Positions 45,765-57,532 of a stretch of 64,000 nucleotides of DNA are shown piece by piece. Below the pieces are notes generated by a model. That model was not told the DNA's origin. It searched no databases and worked only from the letters and a program-made list of their open reading frames with translations. The position numbers were made by a program, and so were the translations under genes. This DNA is from JAGNZR01 sp051652785 (GTDB lineage: Bacteria; Fusobacteriota; Fusobacteriia; Fusobacteriales; Fusobacteriaceae): the NCBI GenBank assembly GCA_051652785.1, contig JBOFUX010000045.1, positions 39,021 to 103,020 of the forward strand. Reading direction: 5' to 3'. Position 1 is the stretch's first letter, and the number at the start of each line of letters is the position of its first letter.

Positions 45765-45816
45765 AGAAGAACCAAATATATAACTTTTTTAACTTTTAAG
45801 TTTTTTTGGTTCTTCT
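45765..45816 (-). other. hairpin upstream of the small chaperone-like gene
   Basis: Perfect 12-bp stem AGAAGAACCAAA/TTTGGTTCTTCT with a 28-base loop ending next to the ribosome binding site. Possibly an RNA processing or stability element. Confidence 0.5.
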
Positions 45817-45985
45817 ATTAAGGATTTTTCACCTCCTAGTTTACTTTAAATATAACATAGAATAATTAAATTTTATTCTAATATTAACATCTAATTTTAC
45901 TCTAATAACAATGTTTAATTTTATTTTAACACTATTATTTAATTTAACTAATTCTTACTCTTTACTGAATTCTTTAACTAAATTT

Positions 45986-48900
45986 TTACTCAAATGTTAC
46001 TATTAAACTTAACTCCCCTGTATAGTTTCCTATTTCTTGTTCTAAAGTAGGATTTAGCTTTATTTCCATTCCTACTGCTGTTTCGTATCCTGAGGAATAA
46101 TTGATTATATTTGCCGTATAAGATAATTCTGCTCCTGATACTACGTGTTTTATTTCTTGTCTTCTTTTAGGATCTTTATCTATTTCTACGGTTACTATTT
46201 TGTTACTAGATCTGATTTTCATTTGACTATCTATTACACTTTCCTCCCCTTGAATAATCTGTCCAAAATTAATCACATCTTCTCCCACAATAGTCACTTC
46301 TTTATTATTTTTTATATCTAATGCTAATGCCCCAAGCTTAACATCTTGATGATAGTACTCAATAACTAAATCATCACTATAAACATCTGTTGTTTTTTTG
46401 GTGATTTCTAAATCTCCAGTTGTCGCTTTAAGTTCTATTTTATAATTATCATTTTCATAGAATCCTACAACTGTTTCTTCACTTCCATCTGTAATAATTT
46501 TCATAGAAGTTACTATATTGGAACTCTTATTTCCATGAGTTTGAGGTAATTTTCCAGATTTTAAATCTAGTTTTATTTCACCATCTTCTCTTGAACTTAT
46601 TTTTCCAATTGCTGATACTGTTTTATCAAAACTATATACAATATCTTTTCTCATTAGTGATAAGTTTATAACTGCAGTTCCTACATAACCATCTTTTGGA
46701 GTATCCCCAACTTCATAATTTTCTTTTATGTTTCCTAAATATAACTGATCATTTGCTCCTAATATAGTAAATTTATTATGTAGCATTTTAGGATCTGTTG
46801 AATTATTTTTGGATACATATAAATTAGTCATTATACTTTCTAAATTAATACCAGTTAACATTCCTGATTCGTCCACTGTATTATCACCAACACTTCTACT
46901 AAATATTCTAAAATCACCTTGAGAAGTTTTATTAGGTCTTCCTTCTATCTCACGAATATCTTCAATATTAGTTGACTCTAAGTTGCTAAAAGTATCTTCT
47001 AATTCAAAAAGTTCACTATAATCTCCTAAACTAGGTCCACCTATAGTATTAGTTACATTTCCAGTTGTTGTTATCCAGTTCCAGTTAGTAAGTTTTGCAA
47101 GTCTTGGATCTATATTAAATGTAACTCTTCCTAGATTTATTAGTTCTCTATCATTTACTATTTTTAAAATTAGTTTTCCAAGAGGGACATCTTTGTAATA
47201 AGGAATTATTTCATAATCATTTTCCCATCCACCTAGATCATTTTTAACTATACTTAATTCTCCCTTAGAGCCTAATATAAATGAATTTTCTTTGAAATCT
47301 ATTTTGATTTCTCCTGAATTTACTCTTCCCTCTAATGGAGTATCTCCATTTTGTTTTATTACCATGCTTGTTGCAATACTTGCATTTCCCCATAGTTTTG
47401 TTGTATCAAAGAGTCTTGTTCCTCCAAGTTCCATAACTGTTGAAATTTCAGTCATTTTTCCTACTGCGTTCCCTGTTTCTCCTGGCTCCCAAAGTGCTAA
47501 ACCTCCAACCGGATGTTCTTTCATTTGTAATTTTCCTACTCCCTCGTAGTATTTATCTTCCCCTTCTTCCTCTTTTATATTTCCTAAATAGAACTTTTCA
47601 TTTCCTCCTAATAATTTAAATCTATTATTTCTCATTTCTAAATTATCTGAATTGTTCCATGAGGTATATAAATGATTCTTTAATTTATCCAGTCCTATAC
47701 CTGTTAAAATACTTGTTTCATCAACTGAATTTTCTGAAGATGTTCTAAATACTTTAAACTCTCCTGCACTTGTTTTGTCAGGTCTACCTGCCACTGTTCG
47801 TACATCTTTTATATTAGTTGGTTCTAGATTTATAAAGTCCCCCTGCATTTGCATTAAATCAATATAATTATCTAGATGTTGCTCTGATGGATTAGTTGCA
47901 AAAATATCTCCTCCTGCTCTTAAATATGTCCAATTATCTAGTTTTTTTAGTCTTGGATCTATTACTACTGATACCTCACCTATATTTATATTTTCTCTAT
48001 CATTTATTATTTTTAGAGTTAATTTTCCTAGGGGAATATCTTTGTAGTAAGGGATTATCTCATATTCATTTTCAACCCAACTATCATTTTTTTTCTCAAT
48101 AGAAAGTCTTCCATCACTTTCTATTATAAAAGAGTTTTCAGCAAAGTTAACTTGCAATCTTCCATTTCCTGTCTCTTCTTTTGTTTCATCACCATTTTTT
48201 GTTACTACAACTCTTGTTGCAATGCTTCCACTTCCAAATCCTTTCGTATCAAAAAGTCGAGTTCCCTCTAATTTCATAATTGAAAGTACCTTTCGACCTC
48301 CTATATCACTCTCTGATGATGCATTTCCAGTTGATCCTGATTCCCAAGTTGAATAACTGTCAACTGGATTCTCCTTCATTTCTAAAGTACCTACACCTTC
48401 ATAGTATCTATCTTCACTCTCTTCTTCTTTTAAGTTTCCTATATAGAATTTTTCATTTGCTCCTATTAATCTAAATCTGTTATTTCTCATCTCTAAATTA
48501 TCTGAATTGTTATATGAAGCAAATAAATTATCCCTATACTCATTTAAATTTATTCCTGTAAATAGTGAACTTTCATCTACTGGATTATTAGGACTTGTTC
48601 TAAATATTCTATGTCCGTCAACAGATGTTTTGTCTGGTCTATTTTCTATTGTTTGCACATCTGTAATAATAGTTGATTCTATATTTGTGAAATTACCAAC
48701 TACTTCTAATAATTCATTATATCTATCGATATTATTATCATATGGATTAAGTCTTACATTTCCATATGCAGTTATATAGTTCCATTCACTTGGTATTCTC
48801 TTTAATCTCGGATCTATTCTAAAACCTACTTCTCCTATGTCCACTATCTCTCTATCATTTACTATTTTTAAAGTTAGTTTTCCTAGGGCAACATCTTTGT

Positions 48901-51900
48901 AATATGGGATTATTTCATATTCATTTTCTATCCCACTTCTATCATTTTTAATTACAGTAAAATCTCCATTTTGTCCTAATTTAAAAGTGTTTTCAGGGAA
49001 TTCTACTTCTAGTTCTCCTGCACCTCCTGTTCCTTCTACTATTTCTCCATCTTTTCTACTTACTACAAGTCTTGTGGCTATACTTCCTTGACCACCTATT
49101 TTTCTTGAGTCAAAGAGTTTGGTTGCTCCTAGCTCCATTATTGTTGGAACAGAAGAAGTTTTTGCCGTTGCATCTCCTGTTACTCCTTGGGACCATGTTG
49201 CAAATCCTCCAACACTATGTTCTCTCATTTTTAGTGTTGCTACTCCCTCGTAGTATTTATCTTCTCCTTCTTCCTCTTTTATATTTCCTAAATAGAACTT
49301 TTCATTTCCTCCTAATAATTTAAATCTATTATTTCTCATTTCTAAATTATCTGAATTGTTCCATGATACATATATATTATTTCTTATATTATTTAAGTCT
49401 ATACCTGTTAGGATACTTGCTTCATCTACAAGGTTTCCTGGACTTGTTCTAAATACTCTAAAATCTCCTGAGCTTGTTTTGTCAGGTCTACCTGTTACTT
49501 CTCGTACATCTTCTATATTTGTAGATTCTAAATTTTCAAAATTTCCATGAAGTTGCATAAGCTCTGCATAACTTTCTAAACGTGGTTCTGATGGACTAGT
49601 TGCATAAATATTTCCTCCTGCTCTTAAATATGTCCAATTTTCTAGTCTTTTTAGTCTTGGATCTATTACTACTGATACCTCGCCTATGTCTACTTCTTCT
49701 CTAGCATTTATTATTTTTAAAACTAATTTCCCTAGGGGAACTTCTTGGTGATAAGCGATTATCTCGTATTCATTCTCTTGAGAACTTTCATCATTTTTAC
49801 TTATAGTCATAGCTCCATTATTTTCTATTCTTATATTATTTTCTGGAAAACTTACTGTAAGTTGACCCTGTACTTGCCCATTTGTTATTTGGGGTTCCCC
49901 TCCATTTTGTCTTACAACTAATCTTGTTGTTATACTTCTTGCATCTCTTCCACGAGGTTCTATTGTTCTTCCTTCTTCCAGTCTCAACACTGCATTACCA
50001 TTTTGAGAAGTTGCGTTTCCTGAGACTCTTGAATTCCAAGTGTAACTAGTGTTCACCCCATGATCTTTTAGATCCAGTGTTCCTATACCTTCATAGTACT
50101 TATCTTCTCCTTCTTGCTCTATTATATTTCCTTCATAGAACTTTTCATTTCCTCCTAATAATCTAAATCTATTATTTCTCATCTCTAAATTATCTGAATT
50201 GTTCCATGAACTCTGTAATTCATTTTTTAAACTTGTTAAATTAATTCCTGTCATCAATAGTGATTCATCTACTAGGTTCCCAGCACTAGTTCCAAATACT
50301 GCTAATGGTCTTCCGTCAGGAAGTGCTGAAGAGCTTTTGTTTGGTCTTCCCTCTATTGTTACTATATCTGATATATTTGTTGATTCTAGATTATTAAAAT
50401 CTCCTGTTATTTCTATCATCTCATTATATCTATTTATATTCGCTCCTGATACTGTCGCTCTTATATTTCCATATGCTGTTGCGTAGTTTAAGCCTCCATT
50501 TACTCTCTTTAATCTCGGATCTATTCTAAAACCTACTTCTCCTATGTCCACTATTTCTCTATCATTTACTATTTTTAAAGTTAGTTTTCCTAGGGCAACA
50601 TCTTTGTAATATGGGATTATTTCATATTCATTTTCTACAAAATCTAAAGTACTTTTAATTATGAAGAAATCCCCGTTACCTGGTTCTATTCCAAATTTAT
50701 TTTCTGGAAAGACAACCTCTAGTTTATTTCCAGTTCCTTCTATGGTTGATCCACCAGTTTGTTTTACTACAAGTCTTGTGGCAATACTGCCATTTCCAAA
50801 TCCTCTTGTGTCAAAGAGTCTTCCACTTCCTAATCTCATTACACTTTGACCTAAATTTGGCTCACCTGAGTTTACTTGTGATACCGCGTCTCCTGTTACT
50901 CCAGGGCTCCAACGGATATAATTTCTCAGTGCGTTCTCTCTTAGTTCTACTGTCCCTACTCCTTCATAGTATTTACTAGTTTCTTCTTCCTCTTTTATAT
51001 TTCCTAAATAACCTTTTCCGTTCTCTCCTAGTAAAAAAAATCTATTATTTCTCATATTAAGATCACTGGAATTGTTCCATCCAACATATAAATTACTTCT
51101 TAAATCATTTAAATTAACACCTGTAATCATTGCTGATTCATCAATTTCTCCTGAACTAGTTCTAAATATTCTAAATGCACCAGATGATGTTTTATTTGGT
51201 CTATCCTCTATTTCTAAAACATCACTTACTATAGTGCTTTCTAAGTTTGTAAAATTTCCCTCAGCTCTTAGTAATGAAGGATAGTTTCCTAAAACACTCC
51301 CAGTTAGTTCACTCATTGCATTTCCATTGCCCACACTGCTTATCCAGTTAAAACCATCAAGATTTTTAAGTCTTGGGTCAATAATAACTTTAACTTCTCC
51401 TATCTTGGTCGTGTTATAGTCAATAGTTAATTCGTCTCCATCTGTTATCACGTAAGTACCGTTTAAGTCAGGGTCACTTGCTTCCCATTTTATTGTAAGT
51501 TTATATGTTCCTGGTAATAAATTTTGAGGGAAAACTAAATTTACACCATCAAGTGCTATTCCTGAACCCCCATCATTTAATATTTGATAGCTAGCATTAC
51601 TCCCTTGATACCCAAATTTTGAGGCAATTTTCTCATTATTAAGTAATATTCTGTTATTAGTAAGGTCAGTTTTTTGTATATCCACAGTTTCACTTAAAGG
51701 TGCCCGTTGTACAACCCAGAAAAATGTAGAAAGTGCTCCTACTATATTGGTATTACCATCAACAGCGGGCTCTACTCTAAAGTTATTTTCATTAAGTAAA
51801 ACGGATCTATAAAGTCCGGCTGAAGTTTGGTCAAAACTAGAATTATCTTTAATTTCCATAAGATTATTAATATTCAAGTCGGTATTTATCATTGAGAGAC

Positions 51901-53653
51901 CGTTAGAATTAAAGCTTTTTATATTTGTTATTTTTTCTAGACCTCTATTATCTACAGTCCTAGTTCCTCCATCAAACCGCCAGTTATCAGCATATACCTG
52001 TGTTGTTGTTAAAGAAAACAAATTATCATAGCTTACTGAAAGAGCCCTATTTCTATAATCACCATTTTTAGTAAGATTAATCTCTTTATCGGTAAAACCT
52101 CCCTGAAGTGTGATAATAGGTCCTTTTCTTGTCCATATTCTCATATCTTCTATTGACCAACTAGATGGGCTAATACTATTTCCTGAAAGAGTGGATACAG
52201 CTACTACACTTTTTCTATCTATATCATAAAAGGTTCCCTCACTAATTTCTTCTGCAGTATAGTTAATAGTAACATTATCCCCAGTAACGACCGGAGTATC
52301 TATTGAAAGTCCTTGTATATTTATTCTCCAGTTTACTCTAATCTGATATTCTCCACTTGGAAGGTCATCAGGCAAAACAATCTCATTTGTAAAATTATCA
52401 ATGTATATTCCAGCTTCTCCAGCTTCTCCAGTATAGTTAGCAAATAGTTCCTGATAACCAAATACTTCGGCAATTTGAGGTGAAACTATAGAAAATCTAT
52501 TGGCAATAAGTTCAGATTTTTTTAGGTTAAAAGACGCTGTTATTGGGTCTCGTCTAATAACCCAAAATACCTCATTTATTCCCCCATTTAAGTGGAAATT
52601 TGAATTTGCCTGAAATTGTACCTGTAAGTCATGTTCAACTCTTCTTCTGTATACTCCTGCAGATTCATTAGTATAGCTATTATTATGAAGATTGTATCTT
52701 ACATTTGAATTTAAACTGCTACTATTAGGCGGAGTTCCTTCGTTTGATCTAAACTCAGTTGCATCACGATACACAAAGGTACCATTAGACATATCTATTT
52801 CTACATCTGAAGTCCAAAATTGACCAAAACCTGAAGTCCAAAGATCAAATGTAAAAGTTAGCAGGGCGTCTAAATTTAATAATTTATAATAACCATATTT
52901 ATTTAAAGGCATTTCTCTATTTCGAAATCCTCCTGTTGCCTGAGTTGCATTATTAGTTGCAGTAGGGCTATCTACCCATACGCTGTAACCAAGAAATTCA
53001 AGAGAAGTAGGACCAGAAAAAAAACCATTTGAACTTAACCAAGAAAGTAGAATAACAGTTCTTGAATCTGCCATGTATATGACATCACTTCCCCCTGAAA
53101 TAGCGAGTCTTGTAGAAGGAGTAGCCCCAGCATCTCTACTTTTAAAGACTCTACTAATAGCCCCAGTAGATTTGTCTACTAAGGCTATATAAATAGGTTC
53201 ATTATTTATTTGTTTTTCAACTGTAACAGTTCTAAAACCACTATTTTCCTTTATTTCTCCAGAAATTTCTTTTGAAAAAGGTGCCATTCTACTTTTTGTA
53301 TTTTGATTTTCTTGAGTAGTATTTGGCAAATCTTGAAGTGATTTTACAATTATCACTCCTTCATCTTTGGTAATTCTTGCAAATTTTGCAAGTCTTCCCT
53401 TTATTGACTTATCTTGTGGTAAAAAAAACATCATTTTACCATTTGATTCATAAGCAATTATCTCTTCTATACTTTTTTTATTTACCGTTATATCTAATTT
53501 TGCATTTTCTTTTAATTTTTTACTTTCTATTGTTGTTGCTTCTACTTTAGGATTTTCGGTTATCCGCTCATGTGGTATCTCTACACTTCCTCCTAATACT
53601 ACTGCAGCTAGAAGCATAAAGAGAATTAAAATATTCTTTTTCAATCTTTTCAT
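45986..53653 (-). CDS. giant repeat-rich secreted surface protein (putative fibre adhesin)
   Basis: 2555 residues. Signal peptide MKRLKKNILILFMLLAAVVLGGS. The N-terminal ~770 hold two related domains, each with SFDQTSAGLYR-type and FGYQ...SGI...LVFPQNLLPGTYKL-type segments; the first part matches the 382-residue paralogue in this cluster. Then about six repeats of ~283 residues, each beginning IDPRLK, with NLEST, RPxKTS, ESxxLTGI, NxSDLEMRNNRF, GNIKEEE and YEIIPYYKD. The C-terminus ends in a pilin-like strand, GELSLIVTFE. No sortase or autotransporter barrel. Start overlaps the LysM gene stop (ATGA). Probably a tip or stalk adhesin using the usher. Confidence 0.75.
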   Translation of the reverse strand: MKRLKKNILILFMLLAAVVLGGSVEIPHERITENPKVEATTIESKKLKENAKLDITVNKKSIEEIIAYESNGKMMFFLPQDKSIKGRLAKFARITKDEGVIIVKSLQDLPNTTQENQNTKSRMAPFSKEISGEIKENSGFRTVTVEKQINNEPIYIALVDKSTGAISRVFKSRDAGATPSTRLAISGGSDVIYMADSRTVILLSWLSSNGFFSGPTSLEFLGYSVWVDSPTATNNATQATGGFRNREMPLNKYGYYKLLNLDALLTFTFDLWTSGFGQFWTSDVEIDMSNGTFVYRDATEFRSNEGTPPNSSSLNSNVRYNLHNNSYTNESAGVYRRRVEHDLQVQFQANSNFHLNGGINEVFWVIRRDPITASFNLKKSELIANRFSIVSPQIAEVFGYQELFANYTGEAGEAGIYIDNFTNEIVLPDDLPSGEYQIRVNWRINIQGLSIDTPVVTGDNVTINYTAEEISEGTFYDIDRKSVVAVSTLSGNSISPSSWSIEDMRIWTRKGPIITLQGGFTDKEINLTKNGDYRNRALSVSYDNLFSLTTTQVYADNWRFDGGTRTVDNRGLEKITNIKSFNSNGLSMINTDLNINNLMEIKDNSSFDQTSAGLYRSVLLNENNFRVEPAVDGNTNIVGALSTFFWVVQRAPLSETVDIQKTDLTNNRILLNNEKIASKFGYQGSNASYQILNDGGSGIALDGVNLVFPQNLLPGTYKLTIKWEASDPDLNGTYVITDGDELTIDYNTTKIGEVKVIIDPRLKNLDGFNWISSVGNGNAMSELTGSVLGNYPSLLRAEGNFTNLESTIVSDVLEIEDRPNKTSSGAFRIFRTSSGEIDESAMITGVNLNDLRSNLYVGWNNSSDLNMRNNRFFLLGENGKGYLGNIKEEEETSKYYEGVGTVELRENALRNYIRWSPGVTGDAVSQVNSGEPNLGQSVMRLGSGRLFDTRGFGNGSIATRLVVKQTGGSTIEGTGNKLEVVFPENKFGIEPGNGDFFIIKSTLDFVENEYEIIPYYKDVALGKLTLKIVNDREIVDIGEVGFRIDPRLKRVNGGLNYATAYGNIRATVSGANINRYNEMIEITGDFNNLESTNISDIVTIEGRPNKSSSALPDGRPLAVFGTSAGNLVDESLLMTGINLTSLKNELQSSWNNSDNLEMRNNRFRLLGGNEKFYEGNIIEQEGEDKYYEGIGTLDLKDHGVNTSYTWNSRVSGNATSQNGNAVLRLEEGRTIEPRGRDARSITTRLVVRQNGGEPQITNGQVQGQLTVSFPENNIRIENNGAMTISKNDESSQENEYEIIAYHQEVPLGKLVLKIINAREEVDIGEVSVVIDPRLKRLENWTYLRAGGNIYATSPSEPRLESYAELMQLHGNFENLESTNIEDVREVTGRPDKTSSGDFRVFRTSPGNLVDEASILTGIDLNNIRNNIYVSWNNSDNLEMRNNRFKLLGGNEKFYLGNIKEEEGEDKYYEGVATLKMREHSVGGFATWSQGVTGDATAKTSSVPTIMELGATKLFDSRKIGGQGSIATRLVVSRKDGEIVEGTGGAGELEVEFPENTFKLGQNGDFTVIKNDRSGIENEYEIIPYYKDVALGKLTLKIVNDREIVDIGEVGFRIDPRLKRIPSEWNYITAYGNVRLNPYDNNIDRYNELLEVVGNFTNIESTIITDVQTIENRPDKTSVDGHRIFRTSPNNPVDESSLFTGINLNEYRDNLFASYNNSDNLEMRNNRFRLIGANEKFYIGNLKEEESEDRYYEGVGTLEMKENPVDSYSTWESGSTGNASSESDIGGRKVLSIMKLEGTRLFDTKGFGSGSIATRVVVTKNGDETKEETGNGRLQVNFAENSFIIESDGRLSIEKKNDSWVENEYEIIPYYKDIPLGKLTLKIINDRENINIGEVSVVIDPRLKKLDNWTYLRAGGDIFATNPSEQHLDNYIDLMQMQGDFINLEPTNIKDVRTVAGRPDKTSAGEFKVFRTSSENSVDETSILTGIGLDKLKNHLYTSWNNSDNLEMRNNRFKLLGGNEKFYLGNIKEEEGEDKYYEGVGKLQMKEHPVGGLALWEPGETGNAVGKMTEISTVMELGGTRLFDTTKLWGNASIATSMVIKQNGDTPLEGRVNSGEIKIDFKENSFILGSKGELSIVKNDLGGWENDYEIIPYYKDVPLGKLILKIVNDRELINLGRVTFNIDPRLAKLTNWNWITTTGNVTNTIGGPSLGDYSELFELEDTFSNLESTNIEDIREIEGRPNKTSQGDFRIFSRSVGDNTVDESGMLTGINLESIMTNLYVSKNNSTDPKMLHNKFTILGANDQLYLGNIKENYEVGDTPKDGYVGTAVINLSLMRKDIVYSFDKTVSAIGKISSREDGEIKLDLKSGKLPQTHGNKSSNIVTSMKIITDGSEETVVGFYENDNYKIELKATTGDLEITKKTTDVYSDDLVIEYYHQDVKLGALALDIKNNKEVTIVGEDVINFGQIIQGEESVIDSQMKIRSSNKIVTVEIDKDPKRRQEIKHVVSGAELSYTANIINYSSGYETAVGMEIKLNPTLEQEIGNYTGELSLIVTFE
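46400..51420. repeat. six long repeats of about 850 bases inside the giant gene
   Basis: The IDPRL-coding site recurs near 47102, 47950, 48813, 49659, 50514 and 51370. Blocks such as 47561-47672 and 49257-49370 are nearly identical in DNA, so copy number may change by recombination. Confidence 0.85.
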
Positions 53654-53952
53654 TTAGCCTCATTCTCCTTAAATTTTATGTAGTATAAATTATTTTCTTC
53701 ATATATTAAATCTATATTATCAATATTGTTTAGTTTTTGAAACTCTCTTATAGTAACCTTTAATTTTTCTGAAAGCTCACTTAAAGTATCATTTTTTATT
53801 ATTTTATATTTTTTTATTTCCCCTTGTGACGTAAGTAGAATTTCTATATTCTCTATATTATTTTTTTGTAATTTGAATTTTACTTTTTTATAATTGTCCT
53901 CTGAAAAACCTAAGCTACTTATAATAAAAAAAACTATTAAATATCTATTCAT
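53650..53952 (-). CDS. small secreted LysM-domain protein
   Basis: 100 residues. Signal peptide (MNRYLIVFFIISSLGFS), a short linker, then a LysM-like repeat KYKIIKNDTLSELSEKLKVT...FQKLNNIDNIDLIYEENNLYYI (about 47-92). LysM domains bind peptidoglycan and could anchor the fibre machinery. Its stop overlaps the start of the giant gene as ATGA, indicating translational coupling. The domain call is from the pattern T-L-S-E-L...L-N-N-I and is moderately firm. Confidence 0.7.
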   Translation of the reverse strand: MNRYLIVFFIISSLGFSEDNYKKVKFKLQKNNIENIEILLTSQGEIKKYKIIKNDTLSELSEKLKVTIREFQKLNNIDNIDLIYEENNLYYIKFKENEAK

Positions 53953-54003
53953 TTCAAATTCTCCTCTATTGCTTTACTTATTTTGTATTTCAACTGTTTT
54001 TTT

Positions 54004-54456
54004 TTATAGAACAGGTTTAGATTCTCCGATAATCTCACTATACTCTGAGGCTATAATTGGTAGATAACCTACGTACTCCCCCTCTATAAACTTTGCTTCC
54101 ATTCTCCCATCATTTATTACTTTCCTATCTATCACAGCATAAACATTTACTAATCTTCTTTCGTTTTCAACGATTATATTTTTGTCTGAATCTTCCATCA
54201 TATATTTTTCTATTTTTAGCCATCTTTTTCTGTTTGTCATAAGTCCACTATTTGGAAATTTAAAGGTTAATTTCTTTCCGTAATCTGCCTCTATATTATC
54301 TGTTGATATTTCAATAGTAGCTTTTCCTACTATTACATCTGACATGTTTGTTACATTTATATTTTCAAATCTCATTGGTTCATGTATCTTTAGTTTTATT
54401 TCTGAGTAACTTATCCCTCCAATTACTAGAAAAATAAATATAGGTATTACTTTCAT
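54004..54456 (-). CDS. secreted protein of unknown function in the fibre cluster
   Basis: 150 residues. Signal peptide MKVIPIFIFLVIGGISYS, then beta-rich sequence (IKLKIHEPMRFENINV, GKATIEIS, LTFKFPNSGLMTNRKRW, NVYAVIDRKV, GEYVGYLPIIASEY). The final part resembles a pilin or pilus-associated Ig-like fold, but I recognise no family. GGAGGGGGG precedes its ATG. It lies between two other small secreted proteins, so it may be a minor subunit. Confidence 0.55.
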   Translation of the reverse strand: MKVIPIFIFLVIGGISYSEIKLKIHEPMRFENINVTNMSDVIVGKATIEISTDNIEADYGKKLTFKFPNSGLMTNRKRWLKIEKYMMEDSDKNIIVENERRLVNVYAVIDRKVINDGRMEAKFIEGEYVGYLPIIASEYSEIIGESKPVL

Positions 54457-54461
54457 TCCCC

Positions 54462-54542
54462 CCTCCTTTTTTATTTTTTCTTATTTTTTATTTTTTTTTA
54501 TTTTTTATTTTTTCTTATTTTTTATTTTTTCTTATTTTTTAT
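54462..54542. repeat. AT-rich tandem tract (TTATTTTTTATTTTTTC-like)
   Basis: Several copies of a 17-base T/A unit with single C, filling the gap just upstream of the 54456 gene start on the minus strand. Confidence 0.8.
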
Positions 54543-54549
54543 TCTCAGT

Positions 54550-55053
54550 TTATATTCCTGCTTCCACTGTAATATAAACTGCTTTTTGATAACTTCCATC
54601 TCTACTTATTTTATCTCCCTGAACTTGAACGTAATTATCCCTTACATATCTTGTATTTATAAATTCTGGCGAATAGATAAACACGTCAAAACTTCCATCT
54701 TCATCTATATCTATCTCTGTTTCACTATATTTTAATTTGTAGTAATTTTCTTTTTCTGGTTCTCTGTTTAATTCAACTGCAAATGGGATATTTACTATTT
54801 GTTCACCAAATACATCTGCATTTATCTCAATATCAGAAACTATTTCCAGTGGGACAAAAATATTGACTTTTGCCTCTATCATAAGGGTATAATTCTTTAA
54901 GAGATGTCTTCTATTTCCAACCTCATCTACATTCTCACTCTCGGTAGGTAGGCTTAGAAGTGGTGGTTTTTCTTCTATATTCACAGTGCTGACCGCTACA
55001 TTAAATACACATAAGAAGGTGAATATAACTTGATTCAGTTTCTTTATACTCAT
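54550..55053 (-). CDS. secreted protein of unknown function in the fibre cluster
   Basis: 167 residues. Signal-like N-terminus (MSIKKLNQVIFTFLCVFNVAVS), then a low-complexity linker and a beta-rich body: NYTLMIEAKVNIFVPLEIVSDIEI, IVNIPFAVELN, and a DIDEDGSFDVFIYSPEF stretch with a possible calcium-type loop (DIDEDGSFD). Ends in KAVYITVEAGI, like a pilin end strand. Minor subunit is the likely role. Preceded and followed by simple repeats. Confidence 0.55.
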   Translation of the reverse strand: MSIKKLNQVIFTFLCVFNVAVSTVNIEEKPPLLSLPTESENVDEVGNRRHLLKNYTLMIEAKVNIFVPLEIVSDIEINADVFGEQIVNIPFAVELNREPEKENYYKLKYSETEIDIDEDGSFDVFIYSPEFINTRYVRDNYVQVQGDKISRDGSYQKAVYITVEAGI

Positions 55054-55076
55054 TAATCACTCCTAAATTACTTTAT

Positions 55077-56325
<1,249 letters not shown>

Positions 56326-56333
56326 AATTTAGT

Positions 56334-57482
56334 TTATCTCCTTAAAAAATCAATAATTATTCTATCACCCTCAGATATTACTGGCTGATCAGGAATACCA
56401 CTTACGTATGCTCTCCATTTGACTATAATTTTGTATCTTCCACTTTCTAAATATTCAGGAAAAACTAACTTGTCTCTATTAACCCTTATACCTGAATTTT
56501 CCTCATCTATTAAATGATACTCGCTATATTCACTTTGATATCCAAATTTAGAGCCAAATTTTTCATCTCCTAAGCTTATCTCTTTATTAGTAAGTTCTTC
56601 TTCTTTTATATTTACACTTTCTTCTATTTTATCCCGTTGAACAATCCAGTATATCTCATCAAGTTCACTTTCAATTTTTTTTCTGTATATCCCTCCTGAG
56701 AGTTTATCAAAACTCGAATTGTTTTTCAGTTCCATTCTAATACTTCCATATATATCACTGAATTTCATTCTATTAAATACATTTGGTGTTACAAGTTTAT
56801 ACTCAAAGTAAAGTTTAGAATTCAAAGAAAGAGATTTATAATAACCAACTTTCTCAAGTGAAACCCATCTATTTTTGACACCTCCACTTGCACTATTAAT
56901 ATCCCTTTCTATCCCTCTATATTTAAGACCATCTATTGAGAAAGAAGTAGTATCACCTAAAGTGTTATCCTCTAAAAGTAAAGATGTTGTCATAGATATA
57001 TTTAGAGAATGTTTATATATACTCCCCCTAGAAACAATATATCTATCTGAAGGATTAAATTCACTATACAAATCATCACTTATATTACTTTTAAATAATT
57101 TGGTCACATCTCTACTCGCTTTATTTATAGTTGCTATATACAAGGTATTATTTTCCTCTTCTATATCAACTGTAATTGTTCGCACTCCTCTTAGCTCATC
57201 TCTAATTATTGGTAATTTTCCTTTAGTTTCATTTCTTTTTTTTATTTCATGATAAACACTAAGCAATTCTTTTAAAGATTTACCAACTATCGCCTCTTCA
57301 TCATCTACAACTTTTATTTTTTCTTCTGGAATTATAAATACTAGCTTTCCATTTTCTTCGTATCCATTTATTTCTTTTATATTTTTTTTATTTAATGCTA
57401 TCTTTAATTTTGTATTTTCTCCTAATACTATGCTCCCTAAAAATATAAAGAGAATTAAAATATTTCTTTTTAATTTTTTCAC
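56334..57482 (-). CDS. secreted paralogue of the giant protein's N-terminal domains
   Basis: 382 residues. Starts at GTG behind GAGGAGA with the signal peptide MKKLKRNILILFIFLGSIVLG, almost the same as in the 2555-residue protein. Shared blocks: IYIATINKASRDVTKLFKS-like, ASGGVKNRWVSLEKVGYYKSL, NNSSFDKLSGGIYRKK, IYWIVQRD, EKFGSKFGYQSEY and SGRYKIIVKWRAYVSG (some partial). It lacks the IDPRL repeats. It may be a minor or tip subunit that shares an assembly interface with the giant protein. Nine bases separate it from the WG gene. Confidence 0.7.
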   Translation of the reverse strand: MKKLKRNILILFIFLGSIVLGENTKLKIALNKKNIKEINGYEENGKLVFIIPEEKIKVVDDEEAIVGKSLKELLSVYHEIKKRNETKGKLPIIRDELRGVRTITVDIEEENNTLYIATINKASRDVTKLFKSNISDDLYSEFNPSDRYIVSRGSIYKHSLNISMTTSLLLEDNTLGDTTSFSIDGLKYRGIERDINSASGGVKNRWVSLEKVGYYKSLSLNSKLYFEYKLVTPNVFNRMKFSDIYGSIRMELKNNSSFDKLSGGIYRKKIESELDEIYWIVQRDKIEESVNIKEEELTNKEISLGDEKFGSKFGYQSEYSEYHLIDEENSGIRVNRDKLVFPEYLESGRYKIIVKWRAYVSGIPDQPVISEGDRIIIDFLRR

Positions 57483-57532
57483 TTCTCCTCATTCTCCTTA
57501 AATTTATTAGTGAAAGTTATTAATTTAAAGAA

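Noticed and set aside
47292..47549. Several + strand open frames across the giant repeat gene
   Set aside because: They run opposite to a clearly coding frame with signal peptide and protein repeats, and lack ribosome binding sites.
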